From Candidatus Aerophobota bacterium (GTDB lineage: Bacteria; Aerophobota; Aerophobia; Aerophobales; AE-B3A), in the NCBI GenBank assembly GCA_004376485.1, contig SOJT01000193.1, forward strand, positions 1 through 5,141: a stretch of DNA of 5,141 bases. Direction: 5' to 3'. The notes beneath the pieces were generated by a model. It saw only the letters and a program-made list of their open reading frames with translations, was not told the origin of the DNA and made no database searches. Positions 1 to 5,141 of this stretch are shown here, piece by piece. The position numbers and the translations under genes are program-made. Every line of letters starts with the position of its first letter. Within the stretch, counting starts at the first letter, position 1.

Positions 1-862
1 ACCATCCCAATAGCGCCAGATAATTAACCATAGTCCAGGGAAGATATCCCTGCTCTCGATAATAGGAAACAGAAGTTGCGCTATGTCTTTTGCTCAGCTT
101 GGAACTATCCTTTCCCAGAATTAAAGGTATGTGAGCAAAGCGAGGAAGGGGGAAACCCAGAGCACGATAAAGTAGAACCTGGCGGGGGGTATTGGGAAGA
201 TGCTCATCCCCCCTTATTACGTGGGTTATCTTCATTAAACTATCGTCAATGACGCAGGCGAAATTATAAGTGGGGGTGCCATCGGATTTCAAGATAATAA
301 AATCACCAATCAGCCTATTCTCAAAGCTCACCCTACCTCTTGATAGATCATCTACCCAAGCAGTTCCCGGGGGTACTTTAAATCTCAAGGCAGGTTTTCT
401 CCCCTCATCCTCCAGGCTCTTCCTTTCTTCAGAGGATAGATCCCGGCATTTTCCAATGTACCTGAGCGGTTCCCCTTCTTTCTGAAGCCTCCTCCTGTGA
501 TCTTCCAGTTCCTGAGGAGTACAATAACAAAGATATGCCTTTCCCTCCTCCAGGAGCTTGTGAGTATACTTTTCATAAATGTGGAGTCTTTGAGACTGAA
601 GGTAAGGGCTGTATCTCCCTCCTCTCTCCGGTCCCTCATCCCAATCCAATCCTAACCATCTAAGGTTATCAAGGACAACTCGATAGAAATTCTCACTGGA
701 ACGAGCTACATCCGTATCCTCGATGCGCAGAATAAACTTCCCTCTGTAATGCTTGGCGAACAGCCAATTGAAGAGGGCTGTTCTTGCCCCACCTATATGA
801 AGTTCCCCTGTAGGACTGGGAGCAAAACGGACCCGAACTTCGGCTCTACCTGAAGCTACCAA
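1..862 (-). CDS. gltX: Glutamyl-tRNA synthetase, N-terminal 287 residues (C-terminus outside window)
   Basis: Class I aminoacyl-tRNA synthetase that charges tRNA(Glu), and in many bacteria also tRNA(Gln), with glutamate in the cytoplasm. My translation is open from 862 to the window edge. It shows the Rossmann-fold signature FAPSPTGELHIGG at residues 13-25 (HIGH-type motif HIGG, 22-25), IEDTD at 47-51, RGDEHLPNTPRQ at 217-228 and the KMSKS-type loop KLSKRH at 255-260. Cys112-x-Cys114-x24-Cys139 matches the spacing of the zinc-binding cysteines of E. coli GluRS, but the CxH position of that enzyme is Asp141 here. The anticodon-binding domain is beyond the window. The start is TTG at 860-862, chosen because GAGGAG lies 5 bases upstream and the conserved core begins soon after; no ATG fits. 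It follows a structured leader (877-956) and a small ribosomal-type gene. Family assignment is certain; whether the enzyme is discriminating cannot be told from this part. Confidence 0.96.
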   Translation of the reverse strand, partial: MVASGRAEVRVRFAPSPTGELHIGGARTALFNWLFAKHYRGKFILRIEDTDVARSSENFYRVVLDNLRWLGLDWDEGPERGGRYSPYLQSQRLHIYEKYTHKLLEEGKAYLCYCTPQELEDHRRRLQKEGEPLRYIGKCRDLSSEERKSLEDEGRKPALRFKVPPGTAWVDDLSRGRVSFENRLIGDFIILKSDGTPTYNFACVIDDSLMKITHVIRGDEHLPNTPRQVLLYRALGFPLPRFAHIPLILGKDSSKLSKRHSATSVSYYREQGYLPWTMVNYLALLGW

Positions 863-876
863 CTTAACTCCTCTTT

Positions 877-956
877 AAAAAATTTGGGAGCTTCAGCGAC
901 CTCTTGAAGGACCTAAGAGCTAGATCCCTCTCGTATCTACTTCCCACTCCCAAATT
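877..956 (-). terminator. Terminator-like structured leader immediately before gltX (candidate attenuator)
   Basis: Read on the minus strand, a perfect 10-base-pair stem is formed by AATTTGGGAG (956-947) and CTCCCAAATT (890-881). The 3' arm runs into six T at 882-877, the layout of an intrinsic terminator. The 56-base interior can form two further 5-bp hairpins, each with a 9-base loop: TAGAT/ATCTA (939-935 with 925-921) and CTCTT/AAGAG (919-915 with 905-901). Together they would give a three-way junction closed by the 10-bp stem. Only 14 bases, including the GAGGAG ribosome binding site, separate the T run from the gltX start, so read-through is needed for gltX expression from upstream. The base pairing is directly visible; a regulatory role is inferred. 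No T-box motif was seen. It may simply be an inefficient terminator after the small upstream gene. Confidence 0.55.
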
Positions 957-979
957 CTTGCTTAGCCCTTGCCGGTTTC

Positions 980-1069
980 TTACTTATTCTTATGTCGATC
1001 TGCCCGTCGTCTTTTCTTTCTTTTATGCTTGGCAATTTTGGCTCTTTTTCGTCTTTTGTCGGAAACCAC
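980..1069 (-). CDS. 29-residue highly basic COX24/AURKAIP1-like (mS38/bS22-type) ribosomal mini-protein
   Basis: A short gene with a GTG start at 1067-1069 and a TAA stop at 980-982. A strong ribosome binding site, AAGGAG, sits exactly 7 bases upstream (1077-1082), which fixes the start. The peptide is almost all Lys, Arg and His: it begins VVSDKRRKRAKIAKHKRKK in the GTG frame (GTG read as Met) and ends RADRHKNK. The pattern KRRK-x-xxAKHKRKKR-x-x-x-xRH matches the C-terminal domain of COX24/AURKAIP1, the family of the mitochondrial small-subunit protein mS38 and of roughly 30-residue bacterial proteins (bS22 in actinobacteria) that bind ribosomal RNA. Length and composition fit a ribosome-associated protein. 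It lies downstream of a promoter-like sequence and upstream of gltX, a fitting translation context. The family call rests on pattern recognition of a low-complexity basic peptide; the presence of a real gene is well supported by the ribosome binding site. Confidence 0.72.
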   Translation of the reverse strand: MVSDKRRKRAKIAKHKRKKRRRADRHKNK

Positions 1070-1120
1070 TACTTCTCTCCTTCCCCTTGATGACCCCTTC
1101 TTGTCTTTTCCAGCATCCCT

Positions 1121-1213
1121 GAGCACCTTGACCTTGGAAAAACTTATGTGCTCTTGACATTCCTCCCATTAAGCAAAATATCCGGAATCCCTCTTATATC
1201 TTAAGCATGGGAG
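1121..1213. repeat. Two short inverted repeats in the leader of the small basic gene
   Basis: The 152-base gap between the TPR gene and the 29-codon gene holds two inverted repeats. GAGCAC at 1121-1126 matches GTGCTC at 1148-1153 (21-base loop). CTCCCAT at 1163-1169 matches ATGGGAG at 1207-1213 (37-base loop), the latter overlapping the candidate promoter spacer. Neither is followed by a T run in either direction, so they are not terminators. They could be weak leader structure or chance; there is no further support. Confidence 0.25.
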
Positions 1214-1225
1214 CAGTTTTGTCAA
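1198..1225 (-). promoter_or_regulatory. Candidate sigma-70-type promoter for the small basic gene and gltX
   Basis: On the minus strand a perfect -35 box, TTGACA, occupies 1225-1220. Sixteen bases later comes TAAGAT at 1203-1198, a 4-of-6 match to the -10 consensus; TATAAG lies slightly further on. The -35 box overlaps the TGA stop (1224-1222) of the TPR gene, at the head of the longest gap between upstream genes, which is where a promoter for the next unit would be expected. Transcripts would have a leader of roughly 120 bases before the GTG at 1069. The -10 choice is uncertain. Confidence 0.45.
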
Positions 1226-1893
1226 CTCCCCTGACCTTTTACCTTGATCCACTGAATACGGGCTTCAGCTATCTCCTTCTCTGGCGATAAGGGATAGCGA
1301 GAAATGAGCTCTTGGTAAGCTTTCTGGGCCTCTTGCCATTTTGCCTGTAGTTCACGACATCTAGCTATTCCGAGATTCCCCTGAGGTGCCAGGGCACTTT
1401 CAGGATGTTCTCTTAAAGTGAGCTGGTAAACTTTGATAGCCTTCTGAAACTCTCCTATCTCTTCATAACTGGCGGCGAGTCTAATTTCTACCCAGGGAGA
1501 AAAATAGTCACGGCCATATCTGTCCACAAATCGCTGGAAGATACGGGCAGCTTCCCGGTATTCCTCAAGATAATAAAGGGAACTACCCAGATAAAAAAGC
1601 ACTTTCTTTTTATCCCGAAGCAAGAATCTCGCAAGGATGTCATTATAGAGACTCTTTGCCTCCTCATATTCCTCTCGTCTTTTCTCCTCTTGGCTATTTT
1701 GAGCTTTTCGATAATGGGAGGTGGCCAGCTCAAAATCCGCCTGAGCCTTTTGGTTGATCCGGTAAGAGAAAAGCGAAAGGATCAAAAAGAAGGTTATTAT
1801 TCCCGCCCCCAGTAAAACAAAGAAAAAGAATTTTTTTCGATCTATCTTTAAAAGTTTAAACCATCTTTGTTTCCAATCTCGCTTCATTTTCAA
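1222..1893 (-). CDS. Membrane-anchored tetratricopeptide-repeat protein of unknown function
   Basis: A 223-residue protein with a strongly basic N-terminus (residues 1-21), one hydrophobic segment (about 22-43, FFFFVLLGAGIITFFLILSL) and a hydrophilic helical remainder. The positive charges before the segment predict an uncleaved anchor with the bulk outside the cytoplasm. TPR-like helical pairs are visible at about 75-92, 98-126 (YLGSSLYYLEEYREAARIF), 135-163 (LAASYEEIGEFQKAIKVYQ) and 172-200 (LGIARCRELQAKWQEAQKAY), the last three with the usual small and aromatic residues. Such proteins, like YfgM or periplasmic TPR lipoprotein partners, hold other proteins together; no partner can be named here. 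The start is ambiguous. TTG at 1891-1893 overlaps the UPF0280 stop (TTGA) and has GGAG 4 bases upstream. ATG at 1885-1887, two codons later, has GGAG 10 bases upstream. It is translationally coupled to the preceding gene either way. Confidence 0.85.
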   Translation of the reverse strand: MKMKRDWKQRWFKLLKIDRKKFFFFVLLGAGIITFFLILSLFSYRINQKAQADFELATSHYRKAQNSQEEKRREEYEEAKSLYNDILARFLLRDKKKVLFYLGSSLYYLEEYREAARIFQRFVDRYGRDYFSPWVEIRLAASYEEIGEFQKAIKVYQLTLREHPESALAPQGNLGIARCRELQAKWQEAQKAYQELISRYPLSPEKEIAEARIQWIKVKGQGS

Positions 1894-2648
1894 GCTGCTC
1901 CAATAATCTTTAACCTGCCCCAGGCTCCCATCCGTCCCTCCTTTATGATTACTCCACCCAGCAGCCCGGATACCTCCTTCAATCTCTCAAGTCCTCTAGA
2001 GATATCAGAGCTGGTCTTTATTAAGTTTCCCACTGCTGTAGCCATAGCATCAGCCAAAGCAGTAGAGGAAGAGAGGATAACTACAGCATCTGCCTGACCT
2101 AGAGAATGAGAGTGTCCAAGGGTTCCCGCGGAACAGCAAATACCCAGAGGTGTATCATCGGGTTCTATCTCAAGAGCAATTTTGCCTGTGAGAGGAGACT
2201 GACCAGCATAAATTCCCACTTTTTTTCTCTTTTTGACCTTCATAAAGATATCGCCTCCGTTTTCCACTATAACCTGGTGGCAATCCTCCAGCAGTTTCTT
2301 ACCTACAAACTCCGCTATAGCTCCGGCCACGGCAGCCAATGGTCCTACACCCGCTATTTGGGCAGCCTCAGCCATGGCTCTCACAATGGGAGGCATCTCT
2401 TTCTCGATAGAAAGAGGTTTGAAAGTGGATTTAAATACGGGGTTACGGTAAATATACTGCTCTATATCCTTTCGGCACCAAATCAAGGCTTCCTCTGTCT
2501 GGTGAGGTAGCTTCTTATCAGCAAGCACAAGCAGATTGCTTTCCTTTATATCCACCTGGAATGAGTAGAGTTTTCCCGGAGTGATTAACTGGCTGTAGAT
2601 AGCTCTTTTGTCAATTTTTCTAAGATCTTGGTTTCTTTTGCCATCCAT
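1890..2648 (-). CDS. UPF0280 family protein (ApbE-like fold, function unknown)
   Basis: A 252-residue protein recognised as UPF0280, a family of bacteria and archaea structurally related to the ApbE flavin transferase but without an established reaction. Visible signatures are AQIAGVGPLAAVAGAIAEFV (96-115), the ApbE-reminiscent VENGGDIFM (128-136), GICCSAGTLGHSHSLGQADA (169-188) and ALADAMATAVGN (197-208). The GGD and the ALADAMATA segment correspond to regions that bind metal and nucleotide in ApbE; a similar cofactor role is inference. No signal peptide is seen, so it is probably cytoplasmic. The ATG at 2646-2648 lies 8 bases after the pyrE stop, and a Shine-Dalgarno-like GGGAGGGGTGAT spans the end of pyrE, indicating coupling. 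The stop TGA overlaps the TTG start candidate of the TPR gene. The length is normal for the family as I know it. Confidence 0.88.
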   Translation of the reverse strand: MDGKRNQDLRKIDKRAIYSQLITPGKLYSFQVDIKESNLLVLADKKLPHQTEEALIWCRKDIEQYIYRNPVFKSTFKPLSIEKEMPPIVRAMAEAAQIAGVGPLAAVAGAIAEFVGKKLLEDCHQVIVENGGDIFMKVKKRKKVGIYAGQSPLTGKIALEIEPDDTPLGICCSAGTLGHSHSLGQADAVVILSSSTALADAMATAVGNLIKTSSDISRGLERLKEVSGLLGGVIIKEGRMGAWGRLKIIGAA

Positions 2649-2656
2649 TAGCTAAA

Positions 2657-3271
2657 TCACCCCTCCCTTACCCTGCTACCTGGTTTAACCAGGGGAACTC
2701 CCTCCTTACAAAAAGGACATTCGGCTTTTGGATAGGCCTGGATTTCAAGACTCACCAGGCTCTTTGGATAAATTCTTCTCTGAACTAGCTCTTCTTTATT
2801 TTTCAAGTCAAAGAATATTTTCCCTCCGCTTCGATCAACCAGACATCCCACCCCGGCTACTTTGCCTCCTGAAAGTTCTACAAGCCTCACAATCCCCTTC
2901 ACTGAGCCCCCGGTGGTCATAACATCTTCCACCACCAAAACTTTCTCACCGGGGTTCACTCTGAATCCCCGCCTCAGAGTAAAATAGCCCTTCTCTCTTT
3001 CGGCAAAGATAGCCCTCGCTTCCAATGCCTCAGCCACTTTCTGACCTACTACAATCCCTCCAATAGCTGGGCTTATTACCGCCTCCACCTCTAGACCTTC
3101 AAAGAGATAAGCCAAAGAGCGGCAGAGCTTAGTAGCATCCGAAGGGTACTGCAGCACCAAAGCTGCCTGAAGGTACCTCCCACTGTGAAGTCCGGAAGAG
3201 AGCTCAAAATGACCTTCCAGGTAAGCTTCTCTTTCTCTGAAAATAGCCAGTACCTCTTTACTGGTAAGCAT
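2657..3271 (-). CDS. pyrE: Orotate phosphoribosyltransferase, Thermus-type with C-terminal CxxC
   Basis: Catalyses orotate + PRPP to orotidine 5'-phosphate + diphosphate, the fifth step of de novo pyrimidine synthesis. From the ATG at 3269-3271 the protein has 204 residues. It shows FELSSGLHSGRYLQ (22-35, substrate-binding region), AVISPAIGGIVVGQKVA (64-80), FAEREKGYFTLRRGF (89-103, flexible loop) and the PRPP-binding signature VLVVEDVMTTGGS (111-123). The end, ECPFCKEGVPLVKPGSR (184-200), carries a CxxC found in the Thermus-like branch but not in E. coli PyrE. An in-frame start at 3337 would add 22 unrelated residues and overlap the upstream ATPase gene, so I reject it. The ATG has GAGG only 3 bases upstream; TTG at 3278-3280 (GAGG 6 bases upstream) would add three residues. 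It is preceded by a hairpin (3291-3315) and followed 8 bases later by UPF0280. Confidence 0.95.
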   Translation of the reverse strand: MLTSKEVLAIFREREAYLEGHFELSSGLHSGRYLQAALVLQYPSDATKLCRSLAYLFEGLEVEAVISPAIGGIVVGQKVAEALEARAIFAEREKGYFTLRRGFRVNPGEKVLVVEDVMTTGGSVKGIVRLVELSGGKVAGVGCLVDRSGGKIFFDLKNKEELVQRRIYPKSLVSLEIQAYPKAECPFCKEGVPLVKPGSRVREG

Positions 3272-3290
3272 TTTCCTCAAGCAAAGCCTC

Positions 3291-3315
3291 GAGGAGGAAT
3301 GAGCACATCCTCCTC
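3291..3315 (-). repeat. Intercistronic hairpin between ATPase subunit F and pyrE
   Basis: On the minus strand GAGGAGGA (3315-3308) and TCCTCCTC (3298-3291) form a perfect 8-bp stem with a 9-base loop, beginning at the last base of the subunit F stop codon. No T run follows, so it is not an intrinsic terminator. The 5' arm is itself a Shine-Dalgarno-like GGAGG with no usable start, and the 3' arm is anti-Shine-Dalgarno-like. It may stabilise or separate the two cistrons, or mask a decoy ribosome site. The stem is directly visible; the role is inferred. Confidence 0.5.
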
Positions 3316-3632
3316 TACTCGGGAAGTTCCATCCCAATGGCTCTTCTTGTCAAGCTTCTCAGTCTTGCCTCGGCCACCTGGGAGAACCTCCGAGTAAAAT
3401 CGGGAATTATGGTTACTATAGGGAAGGCTTTTTTTTCACTTAATCCCTCTATGATATCCATGCACTCTCGAGCTATAGATTCGGCCACAAAAATAATGCC
3501 ATAGTCTTTCTTGAAAGCTTCCTGGAGCATATTACGTCCCTCTTGAGGGCGAGGACAAATGAGCACGTCAAGACCCATAGATAAAAAAAGAAGAGAAGTT
3601 TCTTTATCCCCCAGCACAGCCATCTTCAACAT
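3315..3632 (-). CDS. atpF: V/A-type ATPase subunit F
   Basis: A 105-residue protein recognised as subunit F of the V/A-type ATPase, a small central-stalk protein that rotates with subunit D and can regulate ATP hydrolysis. It starts MLKMAVLGDKETSLLFLSMG, matching the family's opening beta strand and GDxxT motif. It continues with GIIFVAESIA and FPIVTIIPDF, equivalent to the usual IPD strand, and ends RLRSLTRRAIGMEL, the family's typical (K/R)RAIG C-terminus. Length is normal. The ATG at 3630-3632 has GGAGG 7 bases upstream, within the end of subunit C; a second in-frame ATG three codons later is possible. The stop of subunit C is 3 bases away, so the two are co-translated. Subunit A normally follows F but pyrE follows here. 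The symbol is that of the V/A-type F subunit, not F-type subunit b. Confidence 0.9.
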   Translation of the reverse strand: MLKMAVLGDKETSLLFLSMGLDVLICPRPQEGRNMLQEAFKKDYGIIFVAESIARECMDIIEGLSEKKAFPIVTIIPDFTRRFSQVAEARLRSLTRRAIGMELPE

Positions 3633-3635
3633 CCC

Positions 3636-4688
3636 TTATCCTCCATTCAAGAATGCCTCGGCACTATTCGCTCTGGATGGTCCCCCCAACTTTTCTCTCA
3701 GAATTTGTCTTAAGAGCTTTATCTCCTGTTTTTTGAGTAGAATGTAGTTCACAAGAGGTTCTTTACCAAAGGTTATATAGTGTCCTCTCCTGGTGTACTC
3801 TAAAATGTAACTATCAAAGAATCTCTCCAGGCCAAAAAGACTCTCCTCTTTTTCTAACTCCTCCAAAGCTTTTTTTACAGGTTCGCCATAATCGGTTTTG
3901 TCTAATCTGTCCCCTAAAGCTTCTTTAGGTTGAGAAGCCAGCTGAACGAGCTCCTTTTTCTCCACTGTCCCCTTCTCTACCAGAACTCTTTCTAATAGTT
4001 CTTTCTCATTTGTCTCCTCCCAGAGCTTGATCCTGAGAAAGGACTGAATGTTGAAAGAATCAATCTGAAGCTCGATAAGATGAGTGAGGAAGAAGTCATG
4101 GTACTCCTCTATTCTCATCCTGAGCCACTCAAAAAGATGTCTATCTATAAAACTATCTAAAACCTGGGGATGAGGATGGGCTTCCGTCAAGACAAGAGCC
4201 TCTTGAATGAGAGTCCCCAGCTCCGGCAGTAGGTGAGAATACTCTGCTTCTCGAACAGCTTCTTTAAGAATCTCTTCATCCTGTGTTCCCGCCGGGGAAA
4301 GCTGCGGTTCCAGAGGCGGTACTAAATTTAGGGGGAGTTGGCTTTGAACATGAAATTTGAGGAGCACTTTTAGATTGTGAAAATCATAATCCAGCCAAAA
4401 TAGATCTATCAATTCTGGATGAGGGCAGAAGCTCCTGAGGTCCTGATAGGTCCTTCTCAGTTCTTCTCCCAAACCTTTCTCAAATTTCTCTGGAGATATA
4501 TTTTTTAGGGATTCAGAGTAAGGGGTAATCTTGCCCAAAATCTGCATAGCTTCTTCTATTCCCCTGGCTTCTCTTAGCCGGTTTAGATCAGTTTCTTGCA
4601 GCAACTGAATTTCTAATCCCCGAATTCTACCTGTACTGTAGGTATATCGCGTATCCTTAGTGGGTACTTCCAGATATTTTAGAGTCAT
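3636..4688 (-). CDS. atpC: V/A-type ATPase subunit C
   Basis: A 350-residue protein of the V-ATPase subunit C/d (AC39) family, the funnel-shaped connector between the rotating stalk and the membrane c-ring. The N-terminus has YTYSTGRIRGLEIQLLQ (15-31), equivalent to the family's Y-x-x-(A/G)R-(V/I)R-(A/G)-x-E motif. The C-terminus has EPLVNYILLKKQEIKLL (310-326) followed by RQILREKLGG (327-336), the strongly conserved final helix. The middle is acidic and helical, as expected for the three-domain helical fold. Length is normal. The ATG at 4686-4688 has GAGG 4 bases upstream (GAGAGGAAAG). It lies inside the end of the glycosyltransferase gene, giving a 32-base overlap; shortening the start would remove the ribosome site and approach the conserved motif. 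Subunit E, the usual upstream partner, is absent. The symbol is the V/A-type C subunit, not F-type epsilon. Confidence 0.92.
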   Translation of the reverse strand: MTLKYLEVPTKDTRYTYSTGRIRGLEIQLLQETDLNRLREARGIEEAMQILGKITPYSESLKNISPEKFEKGLGEELRRTYQDLRSFCPHPELIDLFWLDYDFHNLKVLLKFHVQSQLPLNLVPPLEPQLSPAGTQDEEILKEAVREAEYSHLLPELGTLIQEALVLTEAHPHPQVLDSFIDRHLFEWLRMRIEEYHDFFLTHLIELQIDSFNIQSFLRIKLWEETNEKELLERVLVEKGTVEKKELVQLASQPKEALGDRLDKTDYGEPVKKALEELEKEESLFGLERFFDSYILEYTRRGHYITFGKEPLVNYILLKKQEIKLLRQILREKLGGPSRANSAEAFLNGG

Positions 4689-5141
4689 CTTTCCTCTCTT
4701 TAGTCAGACTTACCAACTTTTCCACGATTTCCTGTGTTGCCTGGGGACGAGCTAACCTGCTCACCCCCTGTCGCCACTGGGTTAAGTCAAAAGAATTATT
4801 TAAGAAACCCTGGATTAAATCAATTAAATCTTCCTTATCCTTTAATTCAAAAGTTACTCCCTTCTCCGAAAGAAGCTGCTGATTTCTCCTTTCCTGACCA
4901 GCCAGGGAATCGATGATTCCCAGAGGCAGCTTCTTAACCAGAGCTTCAGCAGTAGTAAGCCCTCCCGGTTTACTGATAAGCAGATCCGAAATCTCCATTA
5001 GCTCATCAACTTTTTTTATATATCCAAGAACCTTTAGAGGCAGATTCAAATGAGACTCTAATGCCTGAAGTTTTCTTTTTAAACGGCGATTTATTCCTGT
5101 TACCACCAAAAGTTGAATGGGAAGATGGGAACTGTCCAGGG
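4657..5141 (-). CDS. GT28 / MGDG-synthase-like glycosyltransferase, C-terminal 160 residues (N-terminus outside window)
   Basis: The open frame runs to the window edge. An internal TTG at 5107-5109 is not the start, because the ten residues before it (LDSSHLPIQL) complete the family's strand leading to LVVTGINRRLKRKL. The fragment is the C-terminal sugar-nucleotide-binding domain of the MurG/UgtP/monogalactosyldiacylglycerol-synthase group. It has a VLGYIKKVDELMEISDLL segment, the donor-binding SKPGGLTTAEAL (56-67) and the GQERRN motif (81-86) before a final helix (to residue 160). Homologues transfer glucose or galactose from UDP to diacylglycerol at the membrane, or act on related lipid acceptors; the acceptor cannot be read from this half. 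The last ten codons overlap subunit C of the ATPase. True MurG is less likely because the SKPGGLTTAEAL wording is that of the diacylglycerol branch. Confidence 0.88.
   Translation of the reverse strand, partial: LDSSHLPIQLLVVTGINRRLKRKLQALESHLNLPLKVLGYIKKVDELMEISDLLISKPGGLTTAEALVKKLPLGIIDSLAGQERRNQQLLSEKGVTFELKDKEDLIDLIQGFLNNSFDLTQWRQGVSRLARPQATQEIVEKLVSLTKERKDDSKISGSTH

Noticed and set aside
385..639. Minus-strand 84-residue frame inside gltX
   Set aside because: It is a shadow frame; the glutamyl-tRNA synthetase frame is continuous through the same bases with conserved motifs.
881..956. tRNA-like element (76 bases, paired ends) before gltX
   Set aside because: The end stem is 10 bp instead of 7, no T-loop GTTCRA with a 5-bp T stem is present, there is no D-arm pattern, and a T6 run follows. 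It looks like a terminator or leader structure.
1069..1116. 15-codon minus-strand frame whose TAG stop overlaps the GTG start (TAGTG), a possible leader peptide
   Set aside because: There is only a weak AAGG at 9 bases and no regulatory codon run. The arrangement would allow coupling, but a chance frame of this length is easily expected.
904..1122. Plus-strand 72-residue frame in the apparent gap
   Set aside because: It lies antisense to the small basic gene and its leader, has no ribosome binding site, and its Phe/Leu/Ser-rich peptide is what the complement of Lys/Arg-rich codons produces.
1023..1160. 45-codon minus-strand frame starting MSRAHKFF, overlapping the small basic gene in another frame
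   Set aside because: GGGAGG is practically adjacent to its ATG, too close to work. The peptide has no recognisable pattern, and the GTG-started frame has far better spacing and family resemblance.
1154..1182. Plus-strand TTGACA followed by an AT-rich -10-like stretch
   Set aside because: The best -10 candidates match only 3 of 6 and there is no plus-strand gene downstream.
2106..2510. Plus-strand 134-residue frame opposite the UPF0280 gene
   Set aside because: It is antisense to a well-conserved coding sequence, has no ribosome site and no recognisable domain.
3272..3337. Longer pyrE start adding 22 residues (MGWNFPSRGG...)
   Set aside because: It would overlap subunit F, run through the intercistronic hairpin, and add residues not found in the family before the normal MLTSKEV start.

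Overview
The window reads as bacterial chromosome. All seven longer genes and one short gene lie on the minus strand, packed tightly, with Shine-Dalgarno sequences in front of most starts. Base composition is moderate (by eye, mid-40s % GC). The mix of genes is a V/A-type ATPase, a Thermus-type PyrE with a C-terminal CxxC, a UPF0280 protein and a COX24/AURKAIP1-like mini-protein. I infer a deep-branching, probably anaerobic, perhaps uncultured bacterium, but I cannot name the phylum. I see no tRNA, rRNA, CRISPR array, insertion sequence or phage gene.

Transcription runs from high to low coordinates. At the right edge is the C-terminal part of a GT28/MGDG-synthase-like glycosyltransferase (4657-5141, cut by the window). 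It overlaps V-type ATPase subunit C (3636-4688) by 32 bases. Subunit F follows after 3 bases (3315-3632), then pyrE (2657-3271), a UPF0280 protein (1890-2648), and a membrane-anchored TPR protein (1222-1893) whose start overlaps the UPF0280 stop. The spacing suggests one operon, although the functions (envelope lipid, ion-motive ATPase, pyrimidine synthesis, unknown) are mixed. The ATPase genes are the unusual part: C and F are adjacent as in normal V-ATPase operons, but E (usually before C) and A (usually after F) are not here.

A second, translation-related unit begins at the TPR stop codon. A candidate promoter has its -35 box over that stop. It is followed by a 29-codon, extremely basic gene (980-1069) that looks like the COX24/AURKAIP1 (mS38/bS22-like) ribosomal mini-protein. 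Next comes an 80-base structured leader ending in a terminator-like stem with a T6 run, and then gltX (glutamyl-tRNA synthetase, 1-862, C-terminus outside the window). The T run ends 14 bases before the gltX start, so transcription from upstream must pass through the structure. This makes it a candidate attenuator or riboregulator.

The most interesting items are the short basic gene, the gltX leader structure and the isolated C-F ATPase pair. No wholly new multi-gene system is evident.
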